64,000 nt of DNA, taken from assembly GCA_030654175.1 (NCBI GenBank), contig JAURXZ010000035.1, forward strand, positions 124,001 through 188,000. The letters are read 5' to 3'. Below, one piece after another: positions 27,547 through 35,300 of the stretch. Position 1 is the stretch's first letter. Each line of letters begins with the position of its first letter. The notes below the pieces were generated by a model. It was not told the origin of the DNA, searched no databases, and was given only the letters and a program-made list of their open reading frames with translations. This DNA comes from Bacteroidia bacterium. Lineage in GTDB: Bacteria; Bacteroidota; Bacteroidia; 2-12-FULL-35-15. A program made the translations under genes and the position numbers.

Positions 27547-28218
27547 CTAAATTCTAAATTTCAAATAACAGATCTTAAAACCTTTGTCCGAAAACTTTTT
27601 TTCATAATATGTTTTAATGGATGTCAGCGATTCATCCCTTTTTGTACTATTTGAATACAGATCATTTGTAGCATCTAATTCTTCCAGTTTATTTTCGGCA
27701 ATCACTTCTCTTGTAAAATCATAAAAAGGCTCACTATCTGTTTTCAGATTTACAATACCATTATTTTCCAATATTTTTTTATACCTGTTAATAAATATCA
27801 TATTGGTCAACCGATTGCGAATACGTGATTTTTGGGGCTGAGGATCAGGGAAAGTGATCCAAATTTCATTCACTTCATTGCTGGAAAAGCAGGTATCGAT
27901 AAAATCAATGCGGGTACGAATAAAAGCCACATTGTTCATTTTATTGTCAGTAGCGGTTCTTGCACCTGTCCAAATACGATTTCCTTTTATGTCAACGCCA
28001 ATAAAATTTATATCAGGATACCGTTGTGCTAAACCCACTGTATATTCACCTTTCCCGCAGCCCAACTCTAAAACAATAGGATTATTATTTTTAAAATAAT
28101 CCTTATTCCATTTTCCTTTTAAGGGTAAACCTTCAGCTCTGGATTCTTCAAAGGATAAGAAAAAACAATTGTTGAAAGAGTTTACTTCTGCAAATTTTTT
28201 AGCTTTTCGTTTTGCCAT
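27547..28218 (-). CDS. trmB: tRNA (guanine-N7)-methyltransferase TrmB
   Basis: A 223-residue SAM enzyme that makes m7G46 in tRNA. SAM-binding VLELGCGKGEYTVGLA (about residues 50-65), FIGVDIKGNRIWTGA, and ITFPDPQPQKSRIRNRLTN are diagnostic. The last codons (KICYLKFRI then stop) lie in an AATTTAGAATTTAGATTTAG-type repeat that also occurs elsewhere in Bacteroidota genomes, so the C-terminus may have been set by repeat insertion. Upstream 28219-28301 contains two copies of GTTTAAAAGTTTCAA. Confidence 0.94.
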   Translation of the reverse strand: MAKRKAKKFAEVNSFNNCFFLSFEESRAEGLPLKGKWNKDYFKNNNPIVLELGCGKGEYTVGLAQRYPDINFIGVDIKGNRIWTGARTATDNKMNNVAFIRTRIDFIDTCFSSNEVNEIWITFPDPQPQKSRIRNRLTNMIFINRYKKILENNGIVNLKTDSEPFYDFTREVIAENKLEELDATNDLYSNSTKRDESLTSIKTYYEKKFSDKGFKICYLKFRI

Positions 28219-28301
28219 TATTTAGTTTAAAAGTTTCAAGTTTAAAAGTTTCAAGTTCGGGGCTCATCACAAACATGTTAGTACACTGGCTGAAACCTGA
28301 A

Positions 28302-29336
28302 TCAGCCTTTCTTTAACATAAAAGAGAACACAGTACCTACTCCTTCGGTACTCATTACTTCTATCGTTTGATTATGGGCTTCTATAATATGTTTAACAAT
28401 GGCGAGCCCGAGGCCAGTCCCGCCTTGCTCCCTAGACCGGCCTTTATCTACACGATAAAAACGTTCGAACAAACGAGGCAAATGCTTTTTTGCAATTCCA
28501 ATACCATTATCTGCAATTTCAATCAGAACCGTTTCGCCTGCATCATAAAAACGTATTTTGGTTTCGCCATATTCTTTACCATATTTAACTGAATTCACAA
28601 TTAAATTAACAATTACCTGGCGGATACGAAATCTGTCGCCTACCACATAAAGAGGTTTGATTTCTTCAGGCATGGTAAGCATAATTCCTTTTTCTGTGGC
28701 TTTCATCTCCTGGGCATCTATCACATCTTTCATTAATGCAGCCAGATCGAACCGCTCAATTTCTAATTGCAATTCACCGGTTTCAAGTTGTGAAATAGCT
28801 TCCAGATCCTCAATAATAGTGATCATACGGTCAACACTTTTTTCGGCACGAATTAAATAATTCCTGTTAATTGAAGGATCTTCCAGGCCCCCATCCAACA
28901 AAGTCAGCACATATCCCTGTATATTAAATATCGGTGTTTTTAATTCATGAGAAACATTCCCCAAAAATTCTTTCCGGTACACCTCTAATTTTTTAAGGCG
29001 TTCAATTTCTTCCTTTCTATCTTCTGCCCAAGCTACTATTTCAAGATTAAGATTGTCCATCTCGTTACCGTTGTATTGAAGAGTAGTGGATGGTTTATCA
29101 CTTTGTTCACGGTATTGTTTTACGGTGACCAACAAGTCATTTATCTTTCGGATAAAAAAAATATTAACAAAAAACAGCATCAACAATGAAGTGACAAAAG
29201 AAATAACAAAACCTACGATGATCGATGTTAACTGATTTATTTCAGAAGGCGTATAAATAAAAATCAGCACTGAAACGAGTATGGCAAAAATCAGGGCCAC
29301 CATCATTAATAAAATTCTGGGTGAATAGGTTTTCAT
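28302..29336 (-). CDS. Sensor histidine kinase (PhoR/KdpD-like)
   Basis: Two membrane segments (about residues 8-26 and 37-58, counting from the ATG at 29336, preferred over 29348), a HAMP-less linker, then HisKA with FLGNVSHELKTPIFNIQGY (phospho-His), N box VNLIVNSVKYG, G1 IADNGIGIAKKHLPRLFERFYRV and G2 GGTGLGLAIVKHI. No response regulator is adjacent, which is unusual for PhoR-like kinases (phoB normally precedes). Signal and partner are unknown. Confidence 0.92.
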   Translation of the reverse strand: MKTYSPRILLMMVALIFAILVSVLIFIYTPSEINQLTSIIVGFVISFVTSLLMLFFVNIFFIRKINDLLVTVKQYREQSDKPSTTLQYNGNEMDNLNLEIVAWAEDRKEEIERLKKLEVYRKEFLGNVSHELKTPIFNIQGYVLTLLDGGLEDPSINRNYLIRAEKSVDRMITIIEDLEAISQLETGELQLEIERFDLAALMKDVIDAQEMKATEKGIMLTMPEEIKPLYVVGDRFRIRQVIVNLIVNSVKYGKEYGETKIRFYDAGETVLIEIADNGIGIAKKHLPRLFERFYRVDKGRSREQGGTGLGLAIVKHIIEAHNQTIEVMSTEGVGTVFSFMLKKG

Positions 29337-29520
29337 ATAAAAGATCAAAAACGTGTGTTTATGACATAAAAAACATTACAACAAGGCTAAAATTACTGTT
29401 TTCAATTAGCTAAAGGCCTTTATTTGGCAAAAATACACAAATGTAGGATTGCTAGCACGCGTCTAAACAATTGATTTCTAATCAAATTTCAATAAAAGAG
29501 TTATTTTTTTCGAATAATGT

Positions 29521-29550
29521 TTGCTGATATGGAAAATTAACCTACTTTTG
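29521..29550 (+). promoter_or_regulatory. Promoter of the tRNA-Asp gene
   Basis: TTG at 29521-29523, a 19 bp spacer, and TACTTTTG at 29543-29550: a full match to the Bacteroidota housekeeping consensus TTG-N19-TAnnTTTG. Transcription should start near 29557, about 20 bases before the tRNA. Confidence 0.75.
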
Positions 29551-29577
29551 CAATCCAATTCTAACAAAGACTATTGA

Positions 29578-29651
29578 GGATCGGTAGTTCAGCTGGTTAG
29601 AATGCTGCCCTGTCACGGCAGAGGTCGCGGGTTCGAGTCCCGTCCGGTCCG
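29578..29651 (+). tRNA. tRNA-Asp (anticodon GTC)
   Basis: 74 bases forming a complete cloverleaf: acceptor GGATCGG / CCGGTCC with discriminator G, D arm GTTC-AGCTGGTTA-GAAT, anticodon stem CTGCC-CTGTCAC-GGCAG with anticodon GTC, and T arm CGCGG-GTTCGAG-TCCCG (with one non-canonical position). CCA is not encoded. Its 3' end is the integration target of the element that follows. Confidence 0.97.
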
Positions 29652-29657
29652 CTGAAA
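29639..29657 (+). other. attL core (tRNA-Asp 3' end)
   Basis: CCCGTCCGGTCCGCTGAAA, spanning the last 13 tRNA bases and 6 flanking bases. Nearly repeated at 45112-45132, where two bases (TG) are inserted after CCCGTCCGG. The two copies flank the integrated element. Confidence 0.8.
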
Positions 29658-29695
29658 GTAAAGTACAACACGTTTGAAGGTCAAGCGATTGAATC

Positions 29696-29729
29696 AAAGC
29701 CCCCGAAAATCGGGGGCTTTTTTTTTACC
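29696..29729 (+). terminator. Terminator after tRNA-Asp, element side
   Basis: AAAGCCCCCGA-aaa-TCGGGGGCTTT followed by T9. Because crossover occurs at the tRNA 3' end, this terminator is carried by the element and replaces the chromosomal one now found beyond attR at 45141-45175. Confidence 0.88.
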
Positions 29730-29762
29730 TTAATAGTCCTTATTTACAGTACCTTGCTAAAC

Positions 29763-29780
29763 GGGGGCTGAATAGGGGGC
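29763..29780 (+). promoter_or_regulatory. Candidate integrase arm sites, left end
   Basis: Two GGGGGC motifs at 29763-29768 and 29775-29780, 12 bp apart, and a third at 29797-29802 just before the integrase ATG. The same pair with the same spacing occurs at the right end (45042-45059). The integrase has an N-terminal arm-binding-type domain, so these may be arm-type sites. Confidence 0.45.
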
Positions 29781-29803
29781 GTTTCTAAATACATTAGGGG
29801 GCT

Positions 29804-30994
29804 ATGAAGACAAACACAAAAATATTGCTTTACCTTTCAAAAAAGAAGATCAATAAAAAAGGGGAATCCCCTATTTATTGTCGAATCACTGTAAAAGGGA
29901 AACGATCAGAGATAAGCACAGGCGTTTTCACTTCATTGAATAAGTGGGACAATGGAAAAATAAAAGGCTCTGAAACTCAAAACTCTTTACTCGAAAAAAT
30001 ACTATCCGGGATAAATGAGATAAAAAATAAATTCGTATTCAATAATTTAGAATTCACAGCGGAAAGCATAAAACAAGCCTATTTATACAAATCGCCAATA
30101 CTGCCATGTATAACGGTTCAACAGTTATTTGATGAATTCTTTGAATCTGAAAAAAAACGAATCAATAAACAATCTGAAACACTCACTTACTACAAAAGAA
30201 GGATAAAACCTTTTTTGGCTTTTTTAGCTGAGAAAAAAAGTAAAGGAATAGCGATAACAGAAATAAAGCCCAGGTTAGCAGATGAGTTGACCGATTGGCT
30301 TTTAATTACTAAAAACTACAATCCAAACTACGCGCTCAAGATCATTCAAATATCTAAAATGATGTTCAACTTTGCTCTAAAAAAGCAATACGTTACAATG
30401 AATCCTTTTGCCTTCGTGAAAATAAAAGGTAAACAAAAACCTTTGATAGTGCTAAGTAAAGAAGAATTAAACAGCATTATGAATCATAAATTTGCCATTG
30501 TCAGGCTCCAACAGGTAGCGGATTTGTTTTTGTTGCAATGCTTTACCGGAATGGCTTATGTGGATATAATGAACTTTGATAAAAAGACACATTTGCAAAA
30601 TGATTTTATTTGCATCAATAGGCAAAAGTCAGAAACGGAAAGCCTTATTCCAGTACTTCCACAAACAAGATCTTTATTGGAAAAGTACGGTTATCAAATC
30701 CCGAAAATAAGCAATCAAAAATATAACAGCTATATAAAAGAGGTTGCCGAAATAGTCGGAATCGAAAAGCCATTAACAACGCATATTGGTCGCAAAACGT
30801 GTGGCTCTATATTATTGAATGAAGGTGTAAGTATTGAGGTTGTGAGCCGTATTTTAGGTCACAGAGATACAAAAATAACTCAGCACATTTATGCGCGTGT
30901 TAATGAGTTAAGAATTACGAGAGAGATGGGCGTTGTGAATATTGAGATCAAAAAGGAAATAGAATCTACTCAGCTGAAACTTCCACTTGCTTAA
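29804..30994 (+). CDS. Tyrosine recombinase (IntDOT-like integrase)
   Basis: A 396-residue integrase. N-terminal arm-binding-type domain (residues ~1-95, with the ESPIYCRITVKGKRSEISTG beta region), core-binding SAM-like domain (~105-205), and catalytic domain with His327-x-x-Arg330 (HIGRK), His353 (LGHRD) and nucleophile Tyr363 (HIYARV). The position of the first catalytic Arg holds Ala251 (TGMAYVD instead of TGLRYSD), a substitution known from IntDOT and other Bacteroidota integrases. It points away from tRNA-Asp. Its 3' end overlaps the convergent 97-aa gene by 29 bp. Confidence 0.95.
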   Translation: MKTNTKILLYLSKKKINKKGESPIYCRITVKGKRSEISTGVFTSLNKWDNGKIKGSETQNSLLEKILSGINEIKNKFVFNNLEFTAESIKQAYLYKSPILPCITVQQLFDEFFESEKKRINKQSETLTYYKRRIKPFLAFLAEKKSKGIAITEIKPRLADELTDWLLITKNYNPNYALKIIQISKMMFNFALKKQYVTMNPFAFVKIKGKQKPLIVLSKEELNSIMNHKFAIVRLQQVADLFLLQCFTGMAYVDIMNFDKKTHLQNDFICINRQKSETESLIPVLPQTRSLLEKYGYQIPKISNQKYNSYIKEVAEIVGIEKPLTTHIGRKTCGSILLNEGVSIEVVSRILGHRDTKITQHIYARVNELRITREMGVVNIEIKKEIESTQLKLPLA

Positions 30995-31259
30995 TAACTT
31001 TACCCTTGTTTTTTATTTCCAAAACAAAATTTTTGCCTTTTGAATAAATAACAAAAGTTTCTCCAGGTGATGCTGTGCCTATTTCGGAAAATTTTTGTCT
31101 CCCGGACATTTTCTCAAACCCGTAACTCATTTTATAAGTAATGGTTTTATTGATGTAATCAATATTTTCAACGGAAATTTGTGGTCTTGTTGTAAAATAT
31201 AGCACCAGTAAAGCTGCGACAAGAATAACCATTGCAATTATAAGTTTTTTTGTTTTCAT
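30966..31259 (-). CDS. Small membrane protein (97 aa), last late gene
   Basis: One N-terminal membrane segment (residues 6-22) and a beta-rich outer part (ISVENIDYINKTITYKM ... FVLEIKNKGKVIKQVEV). No family recognised. It overlaps the holin gene by an ATGA junction and the integrase 3' end on the other strand. Could be a lysis accessory (spanin-like position) or virion membrane protein. Confidence 0.75.
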   Translation of the reverse strand: MKTKKLIIAMVILVAALLVLYFTTRPQISVENIDYINKTITYKMSYGFEKMSGRQKFSEIGTASPGETFVIYSKGKNFVLEIKNKGKVIKQVEVSAE

Positions 31260-31696
31260 GCTTTACGATCTTTTTTTCTGATTAACGATAAATCAATATT
31301 TTTTGTAACGGTGTCCGCAACTTTTTCAACACTACGACCGATCACATATCCACCCAAACCCAATTCCAATAAATCCCAAAACTTTTCAGGCATATCAATT
31401 AATTCCAAATGAAATACCGGAGCAATAAAATAACGGTACACAACAATAAAAGCGAATGCCAGCATAACTATAGGTCGCCAGTTCCTTTGCAGGCCGTTAC
31501 CGTTCAATTCAGTAACTAAAATGTCACGTTGAAAGCTTATCACCTCACTTATTTTGGTGGTAAGAATTTCGGTAAGTTCGTTTTTCTTAGCCAGCTTCTC
31601 CTCTTCATTGGTAAGGTTCGCGTCCAAAGCATTACCAACAGCGCCAGTAATATCTCCAATTGCTTTGCCTATTAAATTTTTAAGTACCGGGATCAT
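31256..31696 (-). CDS. Holin of the 3TM (GTA_holin) type
   Basis: A 146-residue protein. After a helical N-terminus (residues 1-60) comes NGLQRNWRPIVMLAFAFIVVYR and a later GLGGYVIGRSVEKVADTV, matching the pattern of the 'holin of 3TMs, for gene-transfer release' family (PF11351). It would release the muramidase encoded at 33600-34094. It is coupled by ATGA overlaps to both neighbours. Confidence 0.85.
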   Translation of the reverse strand: MIPVLKNLIGKAIGDITGAVGNALDANLTNEEEKLAKKNELTEILTTKISEVISFQRDILVTELNGNGLQRNWRPIVMLAFAFIVVYRYFIAPVFHLELIDMPEKFWDLLELGLGGYVIGRSVEKVADTVTKNIDLSLIRKKDRKA

Positions 31697-31881
31697 TTTT
31701 TTTTATTTTTGATTTCTAAATATTTTCCATAGAACGTAATTACACCAACCCCAATACCGACAATAACTCCAATCAATTGCAATACGGGAAAAACACCCTG
31801 AATGAATAATATAAAGGAAGTACCAAGGCTTGAAACATAACCTATCAAAGGTTCTTTGGATAGTAGATGAACTAATTTCAT
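31693..31881 (-). CDS. Small membrane protein (62 aa)
   Basis: The ATG at 31881 overlaps the stop of the preceding gene as ATGA and is preferred over 31902. Two hydrophobic stretches (YVSSLGTSFILFIQGVF and LQLIGVIVGIGVGVITFY) and a Lys-rich end. Its size and position next to the 3TM holin suggest a second holin or an antiholin; inference only. Confidence 0.75.
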   Translation of the reverse strand: MKLVHLLSKEPLIGYVSSLGTSFILFIQGVFPVLQLIGVIVGIGVGVITFYGKYLEIKNKKK

Positions 31882-32117
31882 AATGTAGATATTGGGCTCC
31901 AATCTGCTGTTAATTCAACAGATTGAGTTATTTCATTAGCGGTAAAATATTCAATGTATGCAGGGTCAATAATTACAGCCCACTTATTTAATTCAGGGTG
32001 CTTTATTGGGGTGCAATAATTATTTGTTACACCGTCTATCCATGTTGGTGAAATATCAAAGTTTATTCTACTGTTGATAGCATTGGCTTCGGCTTCACTG
32101 TTTAGTATTATGTACAT
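31878..32117 (-). CDS. Small hypothetical protein (79 aa)
   Basis: No membrane segment or recognised domain. Sequence begins MYIILNSEAEANAINSRINF, similar in style to small proteins encoded beside phage fibre genes in Bacteroidota. It follows the LamG-like fibre gene by 3 bp and overlaps the next gene by ATGA. It may be a fibre chaperone or accessory; unproven. Confidence 0.7.
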   Translation of the reverse strand: MYIILNSEAEANAINSRINFDISPTWIDGVTNNYCTPIKHPELNKWAVIIDPAYIEYFTANEITQSVELTADWSPISTL

Positions 32118-32120
32118 GGT

Positions 32121-32813
32121 CTAATATATTGCGTATTTGCTGTTTAAGTAGTTGTTTACATCCGTTATTTCAGGGCTGGTTAGTTTCTTATTATAAATTA
32201 AAATTTCTGAAACTACCCCATACAGATATCTGTTTGCTTCTGAATTATACTGTCCTATATACCTAATTTTTCTATAACTTACGTTAGCCCCTGTTGTACC
32301 TTGTGAAACGGAATTAGAGAACCGTTCGGATAAATTATTAGTTGCATCTGCCGTAGCTGCTCTCAAATACCATAACCCCGATGTCATTGCTATATTCGCA
32401 GAAATACTGCCTATATACCAAGTTGCCCCATACTGTAAGTATGTGTAATTTCCACTGACCCCGCTTAAAACGGAATTTTCACCTTCGTCTGTTGCTTTCC
32501 AAACAACAAAATAAGTTGATGCTCCTAACATATCATAGTCCGCAGCCAATGCTAAAAAATCGTTTGTTCCATCAAAAGTTAATCCCGGAAGTCCGTTTTT
32601 TGCTAACGCTGTGAATGTTGGTTGATTGGATGCCGTTGCCTGAATCATGTGTCGAGCGTTACCGCTTTGATCGTCCCACTGAGAAACATTTGAGCCATTC
32701 AAAGTAATACCAGCATCGGCTTTATACCATGCCTGAAGGTTTGAGATATCTAAAGGGGTAAAAACTGGAGCCACACCAGCGCCCCCTGCCCCAAGTAATG
32801 TCATTTTACCCAT
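32121..32813 (-). CDS. LamG/concanavalin-like fibre or receptor-binding protein
   Basis: A 230-residue protein. The Gly-rich start (LLGAGGAGVAPVF) is followed by SNLQAWYKADAGITL, SQWDDQSGNARHM and GLTFDGTNDFLAL, which is the typical start of LamG/ConA-like jelly-roll domains in phage tail fibres and surface proteins. The end (VSEILIYNKKLTSPEI) is also typical of this fold. It likely forms a host-binding spike or fibre. A second Met at residue 4 could be the start. Confidence 0.82.
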   Translation of the reverse strand: MGKMTLLGAGGAGVAPVFTPLDISNLQAWYKADAGITLNGSNVSQWDDQSGNARHMIQATASNQPTFTALAKNGLPGLTFDGTNDFLALAADYDMLGASTYFVVWKATDEGENSVLSGVSGNYTYLQYGATWYIGSISANIAMTSGLWYLRAATADATNNLSERFSNSVSQGTTGANVSYRKIRYIGQYNSEANRYLYGVVSEILIYNKKLTSPEITDVNNYLNSKYAIY

Positions 32814-32815
32814 AT

Positions 32816-33514
32816 TTATGGCGCTTTAAATCCTGCGAATGAACAAACTATATTGGCTCCGGTTGTGCCACAAAATATTTGAACTTTTGTATTTGCTACG
32901 CTTGTTCTTATTGGTGTAGGGAATGATATAGTAAAACCACCACCAACGGGCGCGGCATAACCTTTGTAAAGTATTGCCGTTGTACCATCAATTATTCTTA
33001 TTTGAGTTCCAACAGTAGCGTGGGAATTGATAACTAATACGGAAGTTATATAAGTATAATAACCCGCGCCCTGTGCCGCTATAACATCGGCTGCAACGTC
33101 TGTATTAACTCCTTCTGCAAACCCTACTACCTCCATACCGACTTGTTGGTACATTCGCGCACTTATCAAGCCTAATTGAACATTCCCAATATCTTGTTTT
33201 CCACCTGTGGCGAAGTCTTTTGCGTTTAACACGTCCTGCTTTGCTTCCGTTGCCGGGGCTGCAATTATTTTAGCCAGTATAGATGCAAGCGAAGTATTGC
33301 CAGTATCTTGTTTGCCTTCCGTTGCCGGGGCAACAATCAATTTAGCTGTAACATTATCAACTGCCGTTTTTACAAGTAGCTGTGTGGCTTCTTTGTTCAG
33401 ATCAGTAACCGAAGCGGCAACCGTTAAAATTAATTTGTATAGTAAAATATCATGTTTTGTCCAAGTGTCATTTGGAGCGGGAAGTTCTTGAGAAAGTTGA
33501 TCGTATAAATTCAT
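32816..33514 (-). CDS. Fibre/spike base protein with KQD repeats
   Basis: A 232-residue protein. The middle contains three repeats of the form ATEGKQDTGN / ATEAKQDVLN / ATGGKQDIGN, seen in many phage virion adhesion proteins. The C-terminal domain (about residues 125-232) is beta-rich (VLVINSHATVGTQIRIIDGT). It lies directly upstream of the LamG-like gene, 2 bp apart. The start ATG is embedded in a TAATG with the stop of the short membrane-coding frame upstream. Confidence 0.75.
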   Translation of the reverse strand: MNLYDQLSQELPAPNDTWTKHDILLYKLILTVAASVTDLNKEATQLLVKTAVDNVTAKLIVAPATEGKQDTGNTSLASILAKIIAAPATEAKQDVLNAKDFATGGKQDIGNVQLGLISARMYQQVGMEVVGFAEGVNTDVAADVIAAQGAGYYTYITSVLVINSHATVGTQIRIIDGTTAILYKGYAAPVGGGFTISFPTPIRTSVANTKVQIFCGTTGANIVCSFAGFKAP

Positions 33515-33603
33515 TATGCGTTTGGTTTAGTATTATCCATGTAATAAATTAATAAAGCGGTAAGGATAAGCCCCACCGATAAAATCAATATTAACTTATT
33601 CAG
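33514..33603 (-). CDS. Short membrane-segment reading frame, no ATG start
   Basis: A frame of about 29 codons (LNKLILILSVGLILTALL... then a short hydrophilic tail ending NTKPNA) that contains a strong membrane segment. It has no ATG before that segment; possible starts are CTG at 33603 or TTG at 33588. It is in the -1 frame relative to the end of the muramidase, and an A10 tract bridges the two. Its stop overlaps the next ATG as TAATG, which supports real translation. Either it starts at a non-ATG codon or it is made as a frameshift extension of the muramidase. Confidence 0.4.
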   Translation of the reverse strand: MNKLILILSVGLILTALLIYYMDNTKPNA

Positions 33604-34094
33604 CTTTTTTTTTTAATCTGTTCTTTGTCCAACTCCTCCAAATTATAATCAACAATGATTTTAACAAGCATTGCAGCATATCCAGCGCCCTCAGCATATC
33701 CTGAATTCTGAATTGCCAGCGCTTGACCTGCCGGGCTTTTGGCTTCAAAAACCCCGCCTTTTGTATATCGTGGATTTGATTGTAAGAATCGTGTGTGATC
33801 TATAACGGAATCTTTTGCAGTCGGATAAACTCTGAAATAATTAACGGGTTGCCCGTCTTTAGGTGTATTAAAAGCCATCTTTTCACCTTTCCAACTGCTA
33901 TTTGCTTTTATTCCGAAATAATTTTTGGCTTTCCTTGCTGTAATTCCATTACCCGGTTGCCCTGTATTGTCAGAACTCTCAATTATCATTTGAGCCATTT
34001 TCACGCTTGGGAAAATTCCTGTTCCATCGGTAGCGCTAATTACATCGGCTTTATGTAATGCTATAAAATTTTTTCTTGCTTGACTGAGTGCCAT
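33600..34094 (-). CDS. GH73-type muramidase (endolysin)
   Basis: A FlgJ-like glucosaminidase/muramidase domain of about 160 residues: FPSVKMAQMIIESS holds the predicted catalytic Glu, followed by AKNYFGIKANSSWKGEKM, YFRVYPTAKDSVIDHTRFLQ and YAAMLVKII, all typical of glycoside hydrolase family 73. The ATG at 34094 follows an AAAGAA sequence and the upstream stop at once, so it is preferred over 34127. It probably degrades peptidoglycan for entry or release. The gene ends in A10 then GCTGA, a slippery context (see findings). Confidence 0.9.
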   Translation of the reverse strand: MALSQARKNFIALHKADVISATDGTGIFPSVKMAQMIIESSDNTGQPGNGITARKAKNYFGIKANSSWKGEKMAFNTPKDGQPVNYFRVYPTAKDSVIDHTRFLQSNPRYTKGGVFEAKSPAGQALAIQNSGYAEGAGYAAMLVKIIVDYNLEELDKEQIKKKS

Positions 34095-34098
34095 TTCT

Positions 34099-34260
34099 TT
34101 AAATATTTTTAACGATTTTATAAACAAGAATTAAGATCACGCCCACGATAGAAACACCAACGCACATATTAATTATTGATTTATTTTCGATATTAACTTT
34201 TACCTCCGGCAGTTCACCATCGGCAAGATTTTTAACAAGTTGGCTATTGAGTAAATTCAT
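34099..34260 (-). CDS. Small C-terminal-anchored membrane protein (53 aa)
   Basis: A hydrophilic N-terminus (MNLLNSQLVKNLADGELPEVKV) followed by a membrane segment (about residues 29-47) and a Lys-rich end. It fills the gap between the 134-aa gene and the muramidase exactly, with 4 bp on either side. Not similar to anything I recognise; a virion membrane protein is likely from context. Confidence 0.7.
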   Translation of the reverse strand: MNLLNSQLVKNLADGELPEVKVNIENKSIINMCVGVSIVGVILILVYKIVKNI

Positions 34261-34264
34261 AATA

Positions 34265-34669
34265 TTATTTTATAACTACTTTATTTTTTGCAACCACTAA
34301 GCCTGTACCCAATGAGTAGAATGGATTACCCGCTAATGTTGTAACGCCTTGAATTACTCCAACAAAATCATGTTTGTTTTTTATTCTGAAAAGGCTTGCA
34401 TTTGATTTGTACAATATTTGAACGCCATCAGTATTTGCATATACTTTTTTACCTATTTCGGTATTTCCGTAAACGGGTGTATTGGTATTTGTGTTAGTAT
34501 TTACGGGCGTTGAATCGGTTGTGGTTAAATCCTCTTTTGCGCTTGGGTCTTCTTTTTTTGCGAATAAAGATTTGATGTCATCTTTAAATAAAAAGAATAG
34601 CAAAACCATTATTAAAATTATAATAACAGCGATAATAATTGTTTTGTTTTTACTGAAAAATTCTTTCAT
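34265..34669 (-). CDS. Single-span membrane protein (134 aa)
   Basis: N-terminal membrane segment (about residues 11-27), a Thr/Asn-rich linker (TTTDSTPVNTNTNTNTPVYG) and a C-terminal beta-like domain (EIGKKVYANTDGVQILYKS ... GVTTLAGNPFYSLGTGLVV), reminiscent of SH3-like or jelly-roll folds. Probable virion membrane or spike-anchoring protein. It is 2 bp from its upstream neighbour. Confidence 0.75.
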   Translation of the reverse strand: MKEFFSKNKTIIIAVIIILIMVLLFFLFKDDIKSLFAKKEDPSAKEDLTTTDSTPVNTNTNTNTPVYGNTEIGKKVYANTDGVQILYKSNASLFRIKNKHDFVGVIQGVTTLAGNPFYSLGTGLVVAKNKVVIK

Positions 34670-34671
34670 TT

Positions 34672-35103
34672 TTATTCTAAGTTTAATCGATCAAAACGTA
34701 CATTCAGATCATCAATAGTGCTATCAAAAACAACCGTATTACTTTCGTCATTAATCCAAGTCCTTAAAGTGCCTTTCCCTTTATTGAAAAACTTTTGATT
34801 GAAAACATTGTAAACAGCCACAAACATATCATCGGTAGGAAGCGACAAATACTTTTGAAAAGTTTCGTCTTTTGTAGATGCCAGCGTAAAAACGCCATCC
34901 ATCACATTAAACAACTCTTCGCGAAGCGGTTCGGCTTTCCATCCATTAGGGATAGCACCGCCATTATTTGGGTACTTCGCTTGTGGTCCTTCGGCTTTTA
35001 TTTTACCGCTACGTTTCCCTAAAAAATAAATTACCAGGAGAACCACCAAAATGATGATTATCCCGATAACTATATTTTTATATTTTCCGAAAATATCGAA
35101 CAT
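34672..35103 (-). CDS. Single-span membrane protein (143 aa)
   Basis: N-terminal membrane segment (YKNIVIGIIIILVVLLVIYF, about residues 8-28), a short Lys/Pro/Gly linker, then a helical domain (residues ~55-143; VMDGVFTLASTKDETFQKYLSL). No family recognised. The membrane architecture is repeated across this operon, as in membrane-containing phages. Confidence 0.75.
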   Translation of the reverse strand: MFDIFGKYKNIVIGIIIILVVLLVIYFLGKRSGKIKAEGPQAKYPNNGGAIPNGWKAEPLREELFNVMDGVFTLASTKDETFQKYLSLPTDDMFVAVYNVFNQKFFNKGKGTLRTWINDESNTVVFDSTIDDLNVRFDRLNLE

Positions 35104-35105
35104 TG

Positions 35106-35300
35106 TTATTTACGTTTTTTTACTGTTTTCTTTGGCGATTTTTTCGCGGTTCTTTTTTTAACGGCTGTTGTTAAGCCTCCAATCCTTCCCAGTTTAACAG
35201 CCGATTGATGCAACGCCTTAGTATCTCTTTTCAGGATAATTATTTGTGCTTTCAATACAGCGGTTGAACTTTTCCGGGTAGGCTTTTTTTTCTTTGCCAT
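35106..35300 (-). CDS. Small highly basic protein (64 aa)
   Basis: Rich in Lys and Arg at both ends (MAKKKKPTRKSS ... TAKKSPKKTVKKRK) with a short helical middle. This composition matches DNA-binding or condensing virion proteins of small phages. It overlaps the preceding gene by one base. Confidence 0.7.
   Translation of the reverse strand: MAKKKKPTRKSSTAVLKAQIIILKRDTKALHQSAVKLGRIGGLTTAVKKRTAKKSPKKTVKKRK

Noticed and set aside
28219-28301. Direct repeats GTTTAAAAGTTTCAA upstream of trmB as an operator
   Set aside because: This is a common simple Bacteroidota interspersed repeat; nothing suggests regulator binding.
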